Shown piece by piece: positions 43,054-52,854 of a stretch of DNA of 64,000 nt. Source of the DNA: Nocardia brasiliensis. Its GTDB lineage: Bacteria; Actinomycetota; Actinomycetes; Mycobacteriales; Mycobacteriaceae. Each line of letters begins with the position of its first letter. Positions within the stretch are counted from its first letter, which is position 1. The DNA is taken from NCBI RefSeq assembly GCF_011801125.1, contig NZ_CP046171.1:2480001-2544000 (forward strand). Direction: 5' to 3'. Made by a program: the position numbers and the translations under genes. The notes below the pieces were generated by a model, which was not told the DNA's origin, searched no databases, and saw only the letters and a program-made list of their open reading frames with translations.

Positions 43054-44538
43054 ATGGTCGAACATTCTCCCCGGGCCCTGCGCACACCAGGGCCCATGCT
43101 CGAATTCCTGCGTGGCCGTGACGTTCTCGTCGCGGGCTGGGGCGTATCGGGGCGCTCGCTGGTCGAGCCGCTACGCGATATCGGGGCGCGCCCGGTGGTC
43201 ACCGACGGCGGCGCCGCGGCGCTGGCCGAGGCGGCCGGGCTCGGCCTGGACATCGCCACCTGCGTCGAACTCGAATCCACCGACTGGAGCCGGTTCGCGC
43301 TGGTGATCACCAGTCCGGGCTGGCGGCCCGACTCGCCGGTGCTGGCCGCCGCGGTCGCCGAGGGCACGCCGGTCTGGGGCGACGTCGAATTCGCCTGGTG
43401 GGTGGATCAAGCCAGGATCTACGGGCCGGTGCGCAAGTGGCTGGTGGTCACCGGCACCAACGGCAAGACCACCACCACGCAGATGACCCACGCCATCCTG
43501 CGCGCCGCGGGCATCCCCAGCGTCGCGTGCGGCAATATCGGCCTGCCGATCCTGGACGCGTTGCGGCGCAACCCCGGTCCGCAGGTGCTCGCCGTCGAGC
43601 TGTCCTCGTTCCAGCTGCACTGGGCGCCCTCGGTGCGTCCCGAGGCGGGCGTGGTGCTCAATGTGGCCGAGGATCACCTGGATTGGCACGGCGGCCTCGA
43701 CGCCTACGCCGCGGCCAAGGCGCGGGCGCTGTTCGGTCGCGTCGGCGTGGTCGGGCTCGACGACCCGGTGGCGGCCGCGCTGGCCCGGCGCAGCAAGGCG
43801 CGCCGGACCGTCGGCTTCCGGATCGGCGTGCCCGCCGACGGCGAACTCGGCGTGGTCGACGGCAAGCTGCTGGATCGGGCGTTCACCAAGGCCGCGATCC
43901 TCGCCGAGGTCGGCGACATCAGCCCGCCGGGACCGGCGGGTGTGGCCGACGCGCTCGCGGCCGCCGCGCTGACCCGTGCCATCGATGTTGCCCCGCAGTT
44001 CATCCGGGAAGGCCTGGTCGAGCACAAGGTCGGCCCGCACCGCTCGGCGTTCGTCGCCGAGGTGGGCGGGGTCGAGTTCATCGATGACTCCAAGGCCACC
44101 AACCCGCACGCCGCGCGCACCGCGATCCTGGCCCATCCGCAGGTGGTCTGGCTCGCGGGCGGACAGCTCAAGGGCGCCCAGATCGAGGATCTCGTCGAGG
44201 AGGTCGCCGATCGGTTGGTCGCCGTGGTGCTGATCGGGGCCGACGCGCCGGTATTCGCGGCCGCGTTGGCGCGACACGCGCCCGAGGTCCCGGTCGTCGA
44301 GCTGATCGCGGGAGACGATGCAGGGATGGGTGCCGACGCGTCGAGAACCGACAAGGCCGACGCCGTGATGGCGCGGGCGGTACGGGCCGCGGCCGGGTTC
44401 GCCCGTCGCGGAGACACCGTACTGCTCGCCCCCGCCGCGGCGTCGTTGGACATGTTCACCGATTACACGCATCGGGGCCGCAGTTTCGCGGCGTCGGTGC
44501 ACGCACTGGAAGACGGTGACGTCGGGCGGCAGCTATGA
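43054..44538 (+). CDS. murD: UDP-MurNAc-L-alanine:D-glutamate ligase
   Basis: A 494-residue Mur ligase. The N-terminal Rossmann domain (RGRDVLVAGWGVSGRSLVEP) binds the UDP end; VTGTNGKTTTTQM is the ATP loop; FIDDSKATNPHAA is the conserved substrate/ATP site and LLAPAAASLDMFTDYTHRG the C-terminal motif. It adds D-Glu to UDP-MurNAc-Ala. Its stop overlaps the ftsW start (ATGA). Confidence 0.96.
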   Translation: MVEHSPRALRTPGPMLEFLRGRDVLVAGWGVSGRSLVEPLRDIGARPVVTDGGAAALAEAAGLGLDIATCVELESTDWSRFALVITSPGWRPDSPVLAAAVAEGTPVWGDVEFAWWVDQARIYGPVRKWLVVTGTNGKTTTTQMTHAILRAAGIPSVACGNIGLPILDALRRNPGPQVLAVELSSFQLHWAPSVRPEAGVVLNVAEDHLDWHGGLDAYAAAKARALFGRVGVVGLDDPVAAALARRSKARRTVGFRIGVPADGELGVVDGKLLDRAFTKAAILAEVGDISPPGPAGVADALAAAALTRAIDVAPQFIREGLVEHKVGPHRSAFVAEVGGVEFIDDSKATNPHAARTAILAHPQVVWLAGGQLKGAQIEDLVEEVADRLVAVVLIGADAPVFAAALARHAPEVPVVELIAGDDAGMGADASRTDKADAVMARAVRAAAGFARRGDTVLLAPAAASLDMFTDYTHRGRSFAASVHALEDGDVGRQL

Positions 44539-45983
44539 CCGATTCCGCGCGGCGTAGCGATCCAGGAGCCGGTGCCCGGTTCGTGGCCTGGCTGGCGCGG
44601 CCGCTCGCGTCGTTCCACCTGGTGGTCACCATCGCCACGCTGCTGACGGTGCTCGGCCTGGTGATGGTGCTCTCGGCGTCGAGCGTGGAGGCCTATGCCG
44701 ACGGCGGCTCGGCGTACTCGCTGTTCATCCAGCAGGCGATGTTCGCGGCGATCGGCGCGGTGCTGTTCTATCTGGCGCTGCGGATTCCGTTGCGCAGGCT
44801 GCGGCAGTGGTCGTTCCCGCTGTTCGTGATCTCGGTGCTCGGGCTGGTGCTGGTGCTGGTGCCCGGCATCGGTTCCAAGGTGCAGGGCGCGCGGCGCTGG
44901 ATCGATCTCGGCCTGTTCTCGGTGCAGCCGTCGGAGATCGTGAAGGTCACCCTGGTCGTCTGGGGCGCGCACCTGCTCGCGTCGCGGCGCTCCGAGCATG
45001 CCGGCCTCAAGGACATCCTGATGCCGCTGGTGCCCGCGGGCCTGCTCGTCTGCCTGCTCGTGGTGGTGGAACCGAACCTGTCCACCACCATCGCGCTCGG
45101 CATCGTGCTCGCGGCGCTGCTCTGGTTCGGCGGCCTGCCGCTGCGCCTGTTCATCACGATCTCGGTCTCCGGCATGATCGCCGCGGCGGTGCTCGCGCTC
45201 TCGGCCGGCTACCGGTCCGATCGGATGCGCGCGTTCTTCAACCCCGGTGACGACCCGCAGGGCATCAACTACCAAGCGCGCCAGGCGTTGTTCTCGCTGG
45301 CCGACGGCGGTATCTGGGGCCGAGGCCTCGGGCAGAGCCGGGCCAAGTGGAGCTATCTGCCCAACTCGCACAACGACTTCATCTTCGCCATCATCGGCGA
45401 GGAACTCGGCTTTCTCGGCTGCGCCCTGGTGCTCGGGCTGTTCGCGCTGTTCGTCTACACCGGGCTGCGCATCGCGAGCCGCTCGGTGGATCCGTTCTTG
45501 CGGTTGCTCACCGCGACCGCGACGACGTGGATCACCGGGCAGGCCCTGATCAACATCGGCTACGTGGTCGGGCTGCTGCCGGTGACCGGCCTGCAGCTGC
45601 CGCTGGTGTCGGCGGGCGGCTCGTCACTGGCCATCACGCTGTTCATGTTCGGCATCATCGCCAACGCGGCCCGGCATGAGCCGGAGGCGGTTTCGGCGCT
45701 GCACGCCGGGCAGGACGGTAGATTCAGCAGGCTGCTGCGCCTGCCCAAGCCCGAGGTGTACTCGCCGGCGCGGGCCGGCGCCGCCAGGGCGAAGTCCGCG
45801 CAACGGGGTAGGGCACCGCGCTCGGGCCGACCGGCCGCGCTGCCGCCCGGCCGACGTGGCCAGGGCGAATCGGGCAGGCGCCGCTCGCCGGAGAGCCGGG
45901 GTACCAGTTCGCTGCGGGCCACCAGGGCATGGGAGCCAAGCTATCCGGTCAACCACGCAAGAGAACGGGGAAGATCTAGGTGA
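44535..45983 (+). CDS. ftsW: Septal SEDS peptidoglycan glycosyltransferase FtsW
   Basis: A 482-residue SEDS-family integral membrane protein with about ten helices. Conserved blocks include [30 protein letters not shown], the catalytic-loop region [12 protein letters not shown] and [19 protein letters not shown]. It polymerises lipid II at the septum with PbpB. The C-terminal 80 residues are a charged Arg/Pro/Gly-rich cytoplasmic tail, longer than in most bacteria. ATGA overlap with murD and GTGA overlap with murG. Confidence 0.95.
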   Translation: MTDSARRSDPGAGARFVAWLARPLASFHLVVTIATLLTVLGLVMVLSASSVEAYADGGSAYSLFIQQAMFAAIGAVLFYLALRIPLRRLRQWSFPLFVISVLGLVLVLVPGIGSKVQGARRWIDLGLFSVQPSEIVKVTLVVWGAHLLASRRSEHAGLKDILMPLVPAGLLVCLLVVVEPNLSTTIALGIVLAALLWFGGLPLRLFITISVSGMIAAAVLALSAGYRSDRMRAFFNPGDDPQGINYQARQALFSLADGGIWGRGLGQSRAKWSYLPNSHNDFIFAIIGEELGFLGCALVLGLFALFVYTGLRIASRSVDPFLRLLTATATTWITGQALINIGYVVGLLPVTGLQLPLVSAGGSSLAITLFMFGIIANAARHEPEAVSALHAGQDGRFSRLLRLPKPEVYSPARAGAARAKSAQRGRAPRSGRPAALPPGRRGQGESGRRRSPESRGTSSLRATRAWEPSYPVNHARERGRSR

Positions 45984-47077
45984 TCTCGGTAATCGTCGCC
46001 GGCGGCGGCACGGCGGGCCACATCGAGCCGGCGCTGGCGGTGGCGGACGCGCTGCGTCGGCTCGACGATTCGATCCGGGTGACGGCGCTCGGTACCGAAC
46101 GCGGCCTGGAAACCCGGCTGGTCCCCGAACGCGGTTATCCGCTCGAGCTGATCCCGCCGGTTCCGTTGCCCCGCAAGCCCACCGCGGATCTGCTGTGGCT
46201 GCCCGGCCGGGTGCGGGCCTCGGTGGCGCAGACCAGGGCCGTGATCGATCGGGTCGAGGCGGATGTGATCGTCGGCTTCGGCGGCTATGTCGCGTTGCCC
46301 GCGTACCTGGCCGCCGGGCCGGGTCTGCTGCGGCGGCGCCGCGCGGTGCCGGTGGTGGTGCACGAGGCCAACGCCAAGGCGGGCATCGCGAACAAGGTCG
46401 GCGCCCGGCGGGCCCGGCGCGTGCTCGCCGCCGTGCCCGATTCGGGCCTGGCCGGGGCGCAGGTCGTCGGCATCCCGGTGCGCGCGGCCATCACCACGCT
46501 GGACCGCGCCGCGTTGCGGGCCGAGGCGCGTGCGCATTTCGGGTTGCCCGCCGAGGGGCCGGTGCTGCTGGTCTTCGGCGGCTCGCAGGGCGCGCTGAGC
46601 CTGAACGACGCGGTGTCCGGCGCCGCCGCGCAACTGGCCGCGGCGGGCATCTCGGTGCTGCACGCGCACGGCCCCAAGAACACACTCGAGGTCGCGTCCG
46701 GTGACGGTGCGGCGCGCTATGTCGCGGTGCCGTATCTTTCCCGGATGGACCTCGCCTATGCCGCCGCCGACGCGGTGGTCTGCCGGTCGGGCGCGATGAC
46801 CGTCGCCGAGGTGTCGGCGGTCGGGCTGCCCGCGTTCTACGTGCCACTGCCGCACGGCAACGGTGAGCAGGAGCTCAACGCCGGACCGGTGGTCCGGCAG
46901 GGCGGTGGCAGAATTGTCCCCGATTCGGAGCTGACGCCGAAATACGTGATCGATGAGGTGATTCCGCTGCTCATGGACCCCGCACGGCTGATCGAGATGG
47001 GCCGTGCCGCCGCCGGTGCCGGGCACCGCGACGCCGCCGACGAGGTGGCGCGCATCGTGCTGGGGGTCGCCGGATGA
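45980..47077 (+). CDS. murG: UDP-GlcNAc:lipid I N-acetylglucosaminyltransferase
   Basis: A 365-residue GT-B (family 28) enzyme that makes lipid II at the inner membrane face. The N-terminal glycine loop [52 protein letters not shown] and the donor-site [19 protein letters not shown] are diagnostic. GTGA overlap with ftsW and ATGA overlap with murC place it in one translational unit. Confidence 0.96.
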   Translation: MISVIVAGGGTAGHIEPALAVADALRRLDDSIRVTALGTERGLETRLVPERGYPLELIPPVPLPRKPTADLLWLPGRVRASVAQTRAVIDRVEADVIVGFGGYVALPAYLAAGPGLLRRRRAVPVVVHEANAKAGIANKVGARRARRVLAAVPDSGLAGAQVVGIPVRAAITTLDRAALRAEARAHFGLPAEGPVLLVFGGSQGALSLNDAVSGAAAQLAAAGISVLHAHGPKNTLEVASGDGAARYVAVPYLSRMDLAYAAADAVVCRSGAMTVAEVSAVGLPAFYVPLPHGNGEQELNAGPVVRQGGGRIVPDSELTPKYVIDEVIPLLMDPARLIEMGRAAAGAGHRDAADEVARIVLGVAG

Positions 47078-48564
47078 CCGAGGAGGATCTCTCGGCGTTG
47101 CCGCCCTCGCTCGAGCGGGTGCACATGGTCGGCATCGGCGGTGCCGGGATGTCCGGGATCGCGCGCATCCTGTTGTCCAGGGGCGGCGCCGTTTCCGGGT
47201 CGGATGCCAAGGAGAGTCGCGGGGTGCTCGCGCTGCGGGCGCGCGGCGCGCAGGTGCGCATCGGTCACGATGCCAGCGCACTCGACCTCTTACCCGGCGG
47301 CCCGACCGTGGTGGTCACCACCTACGCGGCCATCCCGAAGACCAATCCCGAACTGGTGGAAGCGAATCGGCGCGACATCCCGGTGCTGCTGCGCCCGGCC
47401 GTGCTCGCCTCGCTGATGCAGGGGCATCGCACGCTGCTGGTGTCGGGCACACACGGCAAGACCTCGACCACCTCGATGCTCATCGTGTCGTTGCAGCACT
47501 GCGGCTTCGACCCGTCCTTCGCGGTCGGCGGCGAGCTGAACGAGGCGGGCACCAACGCCCACCACGGCACCGGGGATATCTTCGTCGCCGAGGCCGACGA
47601 GAGCGACGGCTCGCTGCTGCAGTACGAGCCCGACGTCGCGGTGGTCACCAACATCGAGTCCGATCACCTGGACTTCTTCGGCACCGACGAGGCCTACGTG
47701 CAGGTCTTCGACGACTTCGCCGACCGGTTGAGCGCGGGCGGGCTGCTCGTCGTCTGCCTGGACGACCCTGGTTCGCGGGCGCTGGCCGAACGGGTCGGCG
47801 CGCGCCTGGCCGAGAAGAACGTGCGGGTACTCGGTTACGGCTCCGGCGAACTCGCCGACGCGCCCGTTCCGGTCGGGGTGCGGCTGCACAGCTGGGAGCC
47901 GCGCGACGTCGGCGGCATCGCCCAGTTCCAGCTCGCCGACGAGGCGACCCCGCGCACCCTGCGACTGGCGGTGCCGGGCAGGCACATGGCCTTGAACGCG
48001 CTGGCCGCGCTGCTCGCGGCCCGCGCGGCCGGTGCGGACGTGGACGAGATCGTTCAAGGCCTGGCGGGTTTCGGCGGTGTGCACCGGCGGTTCCAGTTCT
48101 CCGGCCGGGAGAACGGGGTGCGCGTCTTCGACGACTACGCCCACCACCCGACCGAGGTGCGCGCGGTGCTCGGCGCCGCGGCCGAACTGGTGCAGCAGGA
48201 GGCCCGCGACGGCGCCCGCTCCCGCCAGGGCCGCGTCATCGTGGTGTTCCAACCGCATCTGTACAGCCGCACCGCCACCTTCGCCGCGGAGTTCGGCACC
48301 GCGCTCAGCCTCGCCGACGAGGTGGTCGTGCTCGATGTCTACGGCGCGCGGGAGAAGCCGCTGCCGGGGGTGAACGGCGCGCTGGTCGCGCAGGCGGTCA
48401 CCAAACCCGTGCACTACCAACCGGATATGTCGCGGGTGGGCAAGCAGGTCGCCCGGCTCGCGCTGCCCGGTGACGTGGTGATCACCATGGGCGCGGGGGA
48501 CGTGACCATGCTCGGCAGTCAGATCCTGGACGGTTTACGGGCGCGGCCCCAGTACGGGCGGTGA
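47074..48564 (+). CDS. murC: UDP-MurNAc:L-alanine ligase
   Basis: A 496-residue Mur ligase that adds the first stem residue. Blocks seen: [17 protein letters not shown] (UDP-binding), [17 protein letters not shown] (ATP loop), [20 protein letters not shown], and [15 protein letters not shown]. It is the last Mur ligase of the cluster. There is no ddlB between murC and ftsQ, as is usual in Mycobacteriales. About 50 bases follow before ftsQ, including a GAGCGAGCGGAG stretch resembling part of the micro-ORF repeats. Confidence 0.96.
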   Translation: MTEEDLSALPPSLERVHMVGIGGAGMSGIARILLSRGGAVSGSDAKESRGVLALRARGAQVRIGHDASALDLLPGGPTVVVTTYAAIPKTNPELVEANRRDIPVLLRPAVLASLMQGHRTLLVSGTHGKTSTTSMLIVSLQHCGFDPSFAVGGELNEAGTNAHHGTGDIFVAEADESDGSLLQYEPDVAVVTNIESDHLDFFGTDEAYVQVFDDFADRLSAGGLLVVCLDDPGSRALAERVGARLAEKNVRVLGYGSGELADAPVPVGVRLHSWEPRDVGGIAQFQLADEATPRTLRLAVPGRHMALNALAALLAARAAGADVDEIVQGLAGFGGVHRRFQFSGRENGVRVFDDYAHHPTEVRAVLGAAAELVQQEARDGARSRQGRVIVVFQPHLYSRTATFAAEFGTALSLADEVVVLDVYGAREKPLPGVNGALVAQAVTKPVHYQPDMSRVGKQVARLALPGDVVITMGAGDVTMLGSQILDGLRARPQYGR

Positions 48565-48615
48565 GCGCCGTGACGACGCGGCCGCGCCCGCATCGGCCGC
48601 CGAGCGAGCGGAGTC

Positions 48616-49365
48616 GTGATGGCCAGGCGTGACACCAGGGGTGACGGCGCGACCCGGCGCGGGTTCGCCGCGGCGCGTTCGGCACGCGAGCGGTTCGGCG
48701 CGGGGGAGGCCCGACGGTTCTGGCTGTGGGGATTGCTGGGCGTGTGCGTCCTCGTGATCGTCGCGGCCGTCGCGTGGTTCACCCCGGCGCTTTCGGTGCG
48801 CACGGTCGAGGTCGACGGTGCGGTCGCGGTGCCCGAACAACAGGTGCGCGACCTGCTCGAGATTCCGTCAGGTCGCTCGATGCTGCGCATCGACACCACC
48901 GAGATCGCGCGGCGGGTGGCGCGCATTCCCAAGGTGCGCACCGCGCGGGTGCAGCGGGTTTTCCCGTCGACGGTGAAAGTGACCGTCGTCGAGCGGGTTC
49001 CGGTGGTGTTCTTCGAGAGTCCGCAGGGCGCGCACCTGTTGGACGCGGAGAGCGTGGAATTCGCGATCGAGCCCGCGCCGATCGGGGTGCCGAAGCTGAT
49101 CACCGATCATCCCGCCGGCGACGACCCGCTCACCAGGGCGGCGGTCGCGGTGCTCACCGTGTTGCCGCCTGCGCTGGGCGTTCAGGTGGACGAGGTTGTG
49201 GCGCGGTCCATTTCAGATATTTCCCTGAAACTGAAGGATGAGCGCACGGTACTCTGGGGCGGGACCAACGACGCCGAGCGCAAGTCGGCGGTCGTACTGC
49301 CGCTGCTGACCCGCCCCGGAACGGTGTTCGATGTTTCGAGTCCTAATCTGGTCACGGTAAAGTGA
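48616..49365 (+). CDS. ftsQ: Cell division protein FtsQ
   Basis: A 249-residue bitopic protein with a basic cytoplasmic N-terminus, one transmembrane helix (WLWGLLGVCVLVIVAAVAWF, about 36-55) and a periplasmic POTRA domain (LSVRTVEVDGAVAVPEQQVR, then IPKVRTARVQRVFPSTVKVT). It scaffolds the FtsL/FtsW/PbpB complex. The GTG at 48616 is directly followed by an ATG (GTGATG), so either could be used. No gene follows for 410 bases. Confidence 0.93.
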   Translation: MMARRDTRGDGATRRGFAAARSARERFGAGEARRFWLWGLLGVCVLVIVAAVAWFTPALSVRTVEVDGAVAVPEQQVRDLLEIPSGRSMLRIDTTEIARRVARIPKVRTARVQRVFPSTVKVTVVERVPVVFFESPQGAHLLDAESVEFAIEPAPIGVPKLITDHPAGDDPLTRAAVAVLTVLPPALGVQVDEVVARSISDISLKLKDERTVLWGGTNDAERKSAVVLPLLTRPGTVFDVSSPNLVTVK

Positions 49366-49775
49366 TCGATACCCATTGCGCCCGCGTCGAATTGCCGCAT
49401 TCGACGGGCGGCGCTCGCGGTCCCATCGTGGATCGGCGAGCCGCTGCCTCCGGGCCTGACGCTCACGCCGCCGGGCTGATACAGGCCGGCGGGCGGGGCG
49501 CCGGGGGGCAACCGTTCACCATACTTCGTGTGGGTCGGCGAAACGAGAGGGATCACACAAGATTCTGTGTCTCGTTCCGGCGCGCCTGCGCGCGGTTTGC
49601 GGCGGCGGCGAATAGCGTTCCGCAGCAGTCGGATACTTGACATAACGCTAACCCTATGGTTGAGCTTTAGGGTTTGCCCGAGCGGCGGTTCGCTGAGTTG
49701 GCCGCTCAGGCGAAACCGGCGGAGTGTCTCGAATCCGAAAACGACAGGCTTTAGATCGAAGGAAGGCGAGAGCCC
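49366..49775 (+). promoter_or_regulatory. ftsZ upstream region with TTGACA and an inverted repeat
   Basis: This 410-base gap has no supported gene; an open frame overlapping the ftsQ stop lacks protein-like composition. TTGACA (49637-49642) is a consensus -35 element, but no good -10 lies at 16-18 bases. Just downstream, AACCCTA (49650-49656) and TAGGGTT (49668-49674) form an inverted repeat with an 11-base centre. GAAGGAAGG near 49760 is the ftsZ ribosome-binding site. A dedicated ftsZ promoter here is likely. Confidence 0.5.
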
Positions 49776-51002
49776 ATGACGCCCCCGCACAACTACCTTG
49801 CCGTGATCAAGGTCGTCGGTATCGGCGGCGGCGGCGTGAATGCCGTCAACCGGATGATCGAACAGGGTCTCAAAGGTGTCGAGTTCATCGCGGTCAATAC
49901 CGACGCGCAGGCTCTGCTGATGAGTGATGCCGACGTCAAGCTCGACGTCGGCCGCGAACTCACCCGTGGTCTCGGAGCGGGCGCCGACCCCGAGGTCGGT
50001 CGCAAGGCGGCCGAGGACCACAAGGACGAGATCGAAGAGGTGCTCAAGGGCGCCGACATGGTCTTCGTGACCGCGGGCGAGGGCGGCGGCACCGGCACCG
50101 GTGGTGCGCCGGTCGTCGCCCAGATCGCCCGCAAGCTCGGTGCGCTGACCATCGGTGTGGTCACCCGCCCGTTCTCCTTCGAGGGCAAGCGGCGCGGCAA
50201 CCAGGCCGAGGTCGGCATCAACCAGCTGCGCGAATCCTGCGACACGCTCATCGTGATCCCGAACGACCGGCTGCTGCAGCTCGGCGACGCGGCCGTCAGC
50301 CTGATGGACGCGTTCCGCTCGGCCGACGAGGTGCTGCTCAACGGTGTGCAGGGCATCACCGACCTGATCACCACGCCGGGTCTGATCAACGTCGACTTCG
50401 CCGACGTCAAGAGCGTGATGTCGGGCGCGGGCAGCGCCCTGATGGGCATCGGCTCCGCGCGCGGCGAGGGCCGCTCGGTGAAAGCGGCGGAGTCCGCGAT
50501 CAATTCGCCGCTGCTCGAGGCGTCGATGGACGGCGCGCACGGCGTGCTGCTCTCGATCGCGGGCGGCTCCGACCTCGGCCTGTTCGAGATCAACGAGGCG
50601 GCGTCGCTGGTGCAGGAGGCCGCGCACATCGAGGCCAACATCATCTTCGGCACGGTGATCGACGACTCGCTCGGCGACGAGGTGCGCGTCACCGTGATCG
50701 CCGCGGGTTTCGACGGCGGCGGACCCGCTCGCCGGACCTTCGACACCACCGGCCGCAGCACCATCGGGTCGGCCCGCTCCGGCGAGATCGGCCAGAACCG
50801 CGGCACCGAGGTCGCGGCCCGCGGCACCGACACCGCGGCCACCGGCGCGAGCGCCTCGACCCGCGGCGCCGTCCCGAGCTACCGCGACTCCGAACGGGCC
50901 CGCCTCGCCGAGCCGACCGTCGCCAACAACCCCCGCGCCCACATCGAACCCCCCGACGACGATGACGACGACGTGGACGTCCCCTCCTTCATGCGCCGCT
51001 GA
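49776..51002 (+). CDS. ftsZ: Cell division GTPase FtsZ
   Basis: A 408-residue tubulin homologue that forms the Z ring. [16 protein letters not shown] binds nucleotide, the tubulin signature GGGTGTG lies at 103-109, and [20 protein letters not shown] carries the T7-loop region of the catalytic interface. A variable linker (about 320-390) leads to the C-terminal peptide [13 protein letters not shown], which in mycobacteria binds SepF and FtsW. No ftsA is present, as usual in this order; sepF encoded downstream supplies the membrane tether. Confidence 0.97.
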   Translation: MTPPHNYLAVIKVVGIGGGGVNAVNRMIEQGLKGVEFIAVNTDAQALLMSDADVKLDVGRELTRGLGAGADPEVGRKAAEDHKDEIEEVLKGADMVFVTAGEGGGTGTGGAPVVAQIARKLGALTIGVVTRPFSFEGKRRGNQAEVGINQLRESCDTLIVIPNDRLLQLGDAAVSLMDAFRSADEVLLNGVQGITDLITTPGLINVDFADVKSVMSGAGSALMGIGSARGEGRSVKAAESAINSPLLEASMDGAHGVLLSIAGGSDLGLFEINEAASLVQEAAHIEANIIFGTVIDDSLGDEVRVTVIAAGFDGGGPARRTFDTTGRSTIGSARSGEIGQNRGTEVAARGTDTAATGASASTRGAVPSYRDSERARLAEPTVANNPRAHIEPPDDDDDDVDVPSFMRR

Positions 51003-51030
51003 CCCACCCCCGCGTCCCCTGACTCGACTC

Positions 51031-51048
51031 ACCCGCACAGGTGCGGGT
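51031..51048 (+). terminator. Short hairpin after ftsZ
   Basis: ACCCGCAC and GTGCGGGT are complementary around AG, 29 bases past the ftsZ stop, followed by TCCTGAG rather than a U-tract. It may attenuate read-through into the pgeF group. Confidence 0.5.
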
Positions 51049-51100
51049 TCCTGAGAAACAGGGGCGAGGGGGTTAAGGGGCGGCGACTAGGCTCGAGTGC

Positions 51101-51826
51101 ATGACTTCTGCGCCGACGCTGACGGTTCGACGGGTGACAACTACTCGAGCGGGGGGCTTTTCGGCGCCGCCGTACGAGTCGTTCAATCTCGGCGATCACG
51201 TCGGGGACGATCCGGCGACGGTGCGGCGCAACCGGGATCGACTGGCCGAGGGAATCGGGCTGACGCCGGACCGGCTGGTGTGGATGGAACAGATCCACGG
51301 CCGCAATGTCGAGATCATCGATGGCCCGCGGGCCGAGCCGGTGCCCGCGACCGACGCGATCGTGACGAACGTGCCCGGCCTCGCGCTGGTGGTGCTGACC
51401 GCCGACTGCGTGCCCATCCTGCTCTCCGACGACGAGGCCGGTGTGCTCGCGGCCGTGCACGCCGGTCGCATCGGCGCGCGCATCGGCATCGTGCCGAAGG
51501 TGCTCGAGGCGATGCTGTCGCTGGGCGCGCGAGCGGAGCGGATCGGCGCGTTCCTGGGGCCCGCGGCCTCGGGCAGGCAGTACGAGGTGCCCGCCGCGAT
51601 GCGCGCCGACGTCGAGGCGCACCTGCCCGGCAGCGCCACCACCACGGTGCGCGGCACGCCCGCGCTCGACCTGCGGGCCGGAATCCGCAGGCAGCTCACC
51701 GAAGCCGGGGTCGGCGCGGTCGCGGTCGACCCGCGCTGCACCATCGAGGACCACACCCTGTTCAGTCACCGGCGCGGCGCGCCCACCGGGCGGCTGGGCA
51801 GCGTGATCTGGTCGGAGGTGCGCTGA
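51101..51826 (+). CDS. pgeF: Peptidoglycan editing factor PgeF / YfiH-family (multicopper polyphenol oxidase fold)
   Basis: A 241-residue protein of the YfiH/DUF152 family (Rv2149c position). Metal-binding signature residues are visible in VWMEQIHGRNV (His), LTADCVPILL (Cys) and AVHAGRIGARIG (His). In E. coli the homologue corrects peptidoglycan precursors carrying the wrong first amino acid; some homologues oxidise phenols or act on purine nucleosides. The stop overlaps the yggS ATG by one base (TGATG). Function is by family; the reaction in this organism is not certain. Confidence 0.88.
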   Translation: MTSAPTLTVRRVTTTRAGGFSAPPYESFNLGDHVGDDPATVRRNRDRLAEGIGLTPDRLVWMEQIHGRNVEIIDGPRAEPVPATDAIVTNVPGLALVVLTADCVPILLSDDEAGVLAAVHAGRIGARIGIVPKVLEAMLSLGARAERIGAFLGPAASGRQYEVPAAMRADVEAHLPGSATTTVRGTPALDLRAGIRRQLTEAGVGAVAVDPRCTIEDHTLFSHRRGAPTGRLGSVIWSEVR

Positions 51827-52590
51827 TGTCCCCGGAATCGGTTGCGGCACAGGTGGACGAGCGCACCGCGGAGCTGGCGACGAACCTGGCCGCGTTGCAG
51901 GGGCGCATCGACGCCGCCTGTCGTGCGGCGGGCCGCGCACCGGACTCGGTGCGTCTACTCCCCGTGACGAAATTCTTCCCGGTCGGCGATGTCGCGATCC
52001 TGCACCGGCTCGGTCGGCGCGAGTTCGGCGAGTCGCGCGAACAGGAGGCGACCGCCAAGGTCGCGGCACTCCATGAGCACATAGGTGACGAAGACCTCTC
52101 GGATGTGCGCTGGCACATGATCGGACGGCTGCAACGCAACAAGGCGCGGGTCGTGGCGCGGTGGGCGCACACCGTGCACTCGGTCGACAGCGAACGTCTG
52201 GCAACCGCCTTGGCCACCGGTGCGCGTGCCGCTTTGGACGCGGGGGAACGAACCGAGCCGGTGCGCGTCTTGCTGCAGGTGAGCCTGGACGAGGACCCGT
52301 CCCGCGGGGGTGCCGCACCGAATGAATTGGGCCCCTTGGCCGCACAGGTCGCGGCCGCTCCTGGATTACGACTGTCCGGTCTGATGGCTATTCCGCCATT
52401 GGGGGCGGAGTCTGATGCGGCATTTGCACGCCTTGCGACTTTGCACACCCTGCTACTGGCCGAGCATCCCGATGCGACAGAACTTTCCGCAGGAATGTCC
52501 GGCGATCTGGAAACCGCCATCGAACACGGCTCGACGGTTGTGCGTGTCGGTACCGCCTTGATGGGCGCTCGACCGATAACCTCGGCGTAG
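51826..52590 (+). CDS. YggS-family PLP-binding homeostasis protein
   Basis: A 254-residue alanine-racemase-fold protein that binds pyridoxal phosphate (COG0325; Rv2148c position). The PLP lysine lies in VRLLPVTKFFPV; HMIGRLQRNKARVVARW, LSAGMSGDLETAIEHGSTVV and VRVGTALMGAR are the other conserved blocks. These proteins buffer PLP and affect amino-acid balance rather than catalyse a defined reaction. GGAGG lies eight bases before the ATG, which overlaps the pgeF stop. Confidence 0.93.
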   Translation: MSPESVAAQVDERTAELATNLAALQGRIDAACRAAGRAPDSVRLLPVTKFFPVGDVAILHRLGRREFGESREQEATAKVAALHEHIGDEDLSDVRWHMIGRLQRNKARVVARWAHTVHSVDSERLATALATGARAALDAGERTEPVRVLLQVSLDEDPSRGGAAPNELGPLAAQVAAAPGLRLSGLMAIPPLGAESDAAFARLATLHTLLLAEHPDATELSAGMSGDLETAIEHGSTVVRVGTALMGARPITSA

Positions 52591-52698
52591 CAAAGAAACC
52601 TCATCAGTCACATTCGACACATATGCTTGGGGCAGACGAGGGGCTGAGCAAGACTTCAACACCCGGCCGCCACCGGGGCCGAAGGAAGGTCGACCAAA

Positions 52699-52854
52699 AT
52701 GAGCGAGCGCAGCGAGCGAGTATTCGACGCAGCCATCGTGGTCACGACGCCGCGCATGAGCGGGGCAGTCTTGCGTGAGCGCAGCAAGCGCTCGAAATAC
52801 GCAGCCACGAGCGTGCTCGTGACGGAGCCTGGCGTCAGCGAGGTGCGGTCATGA
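52699..52854 (+). repeat. MIRU-like micro-ORF repeat, copy C (before sepF)
   Basis: GAAGGAAGG ten bases upstream introduces an ORF of 51 residues that starts MSERSERVFDAA and ends PGVSEVRS; its TGA overlaps the sepF ATG (ATGA). It is longer than copies A and B because the start unit seems partly duplicated inside ([15 protein letters not shown] resembles MSERSERVFDAAIV). This is the best-translated-looking copy. The roughly 110 bases before it hold nothing else I can support. Confidence 0.65.

Noticed and set aside
49362..49640. An ORF starting in a GTGA overlap with the ftsQ stop
   Set aside because: The overlap alone is weak evidence; composition is not protein-like and the stretch precedes the ftsZ promoter region.
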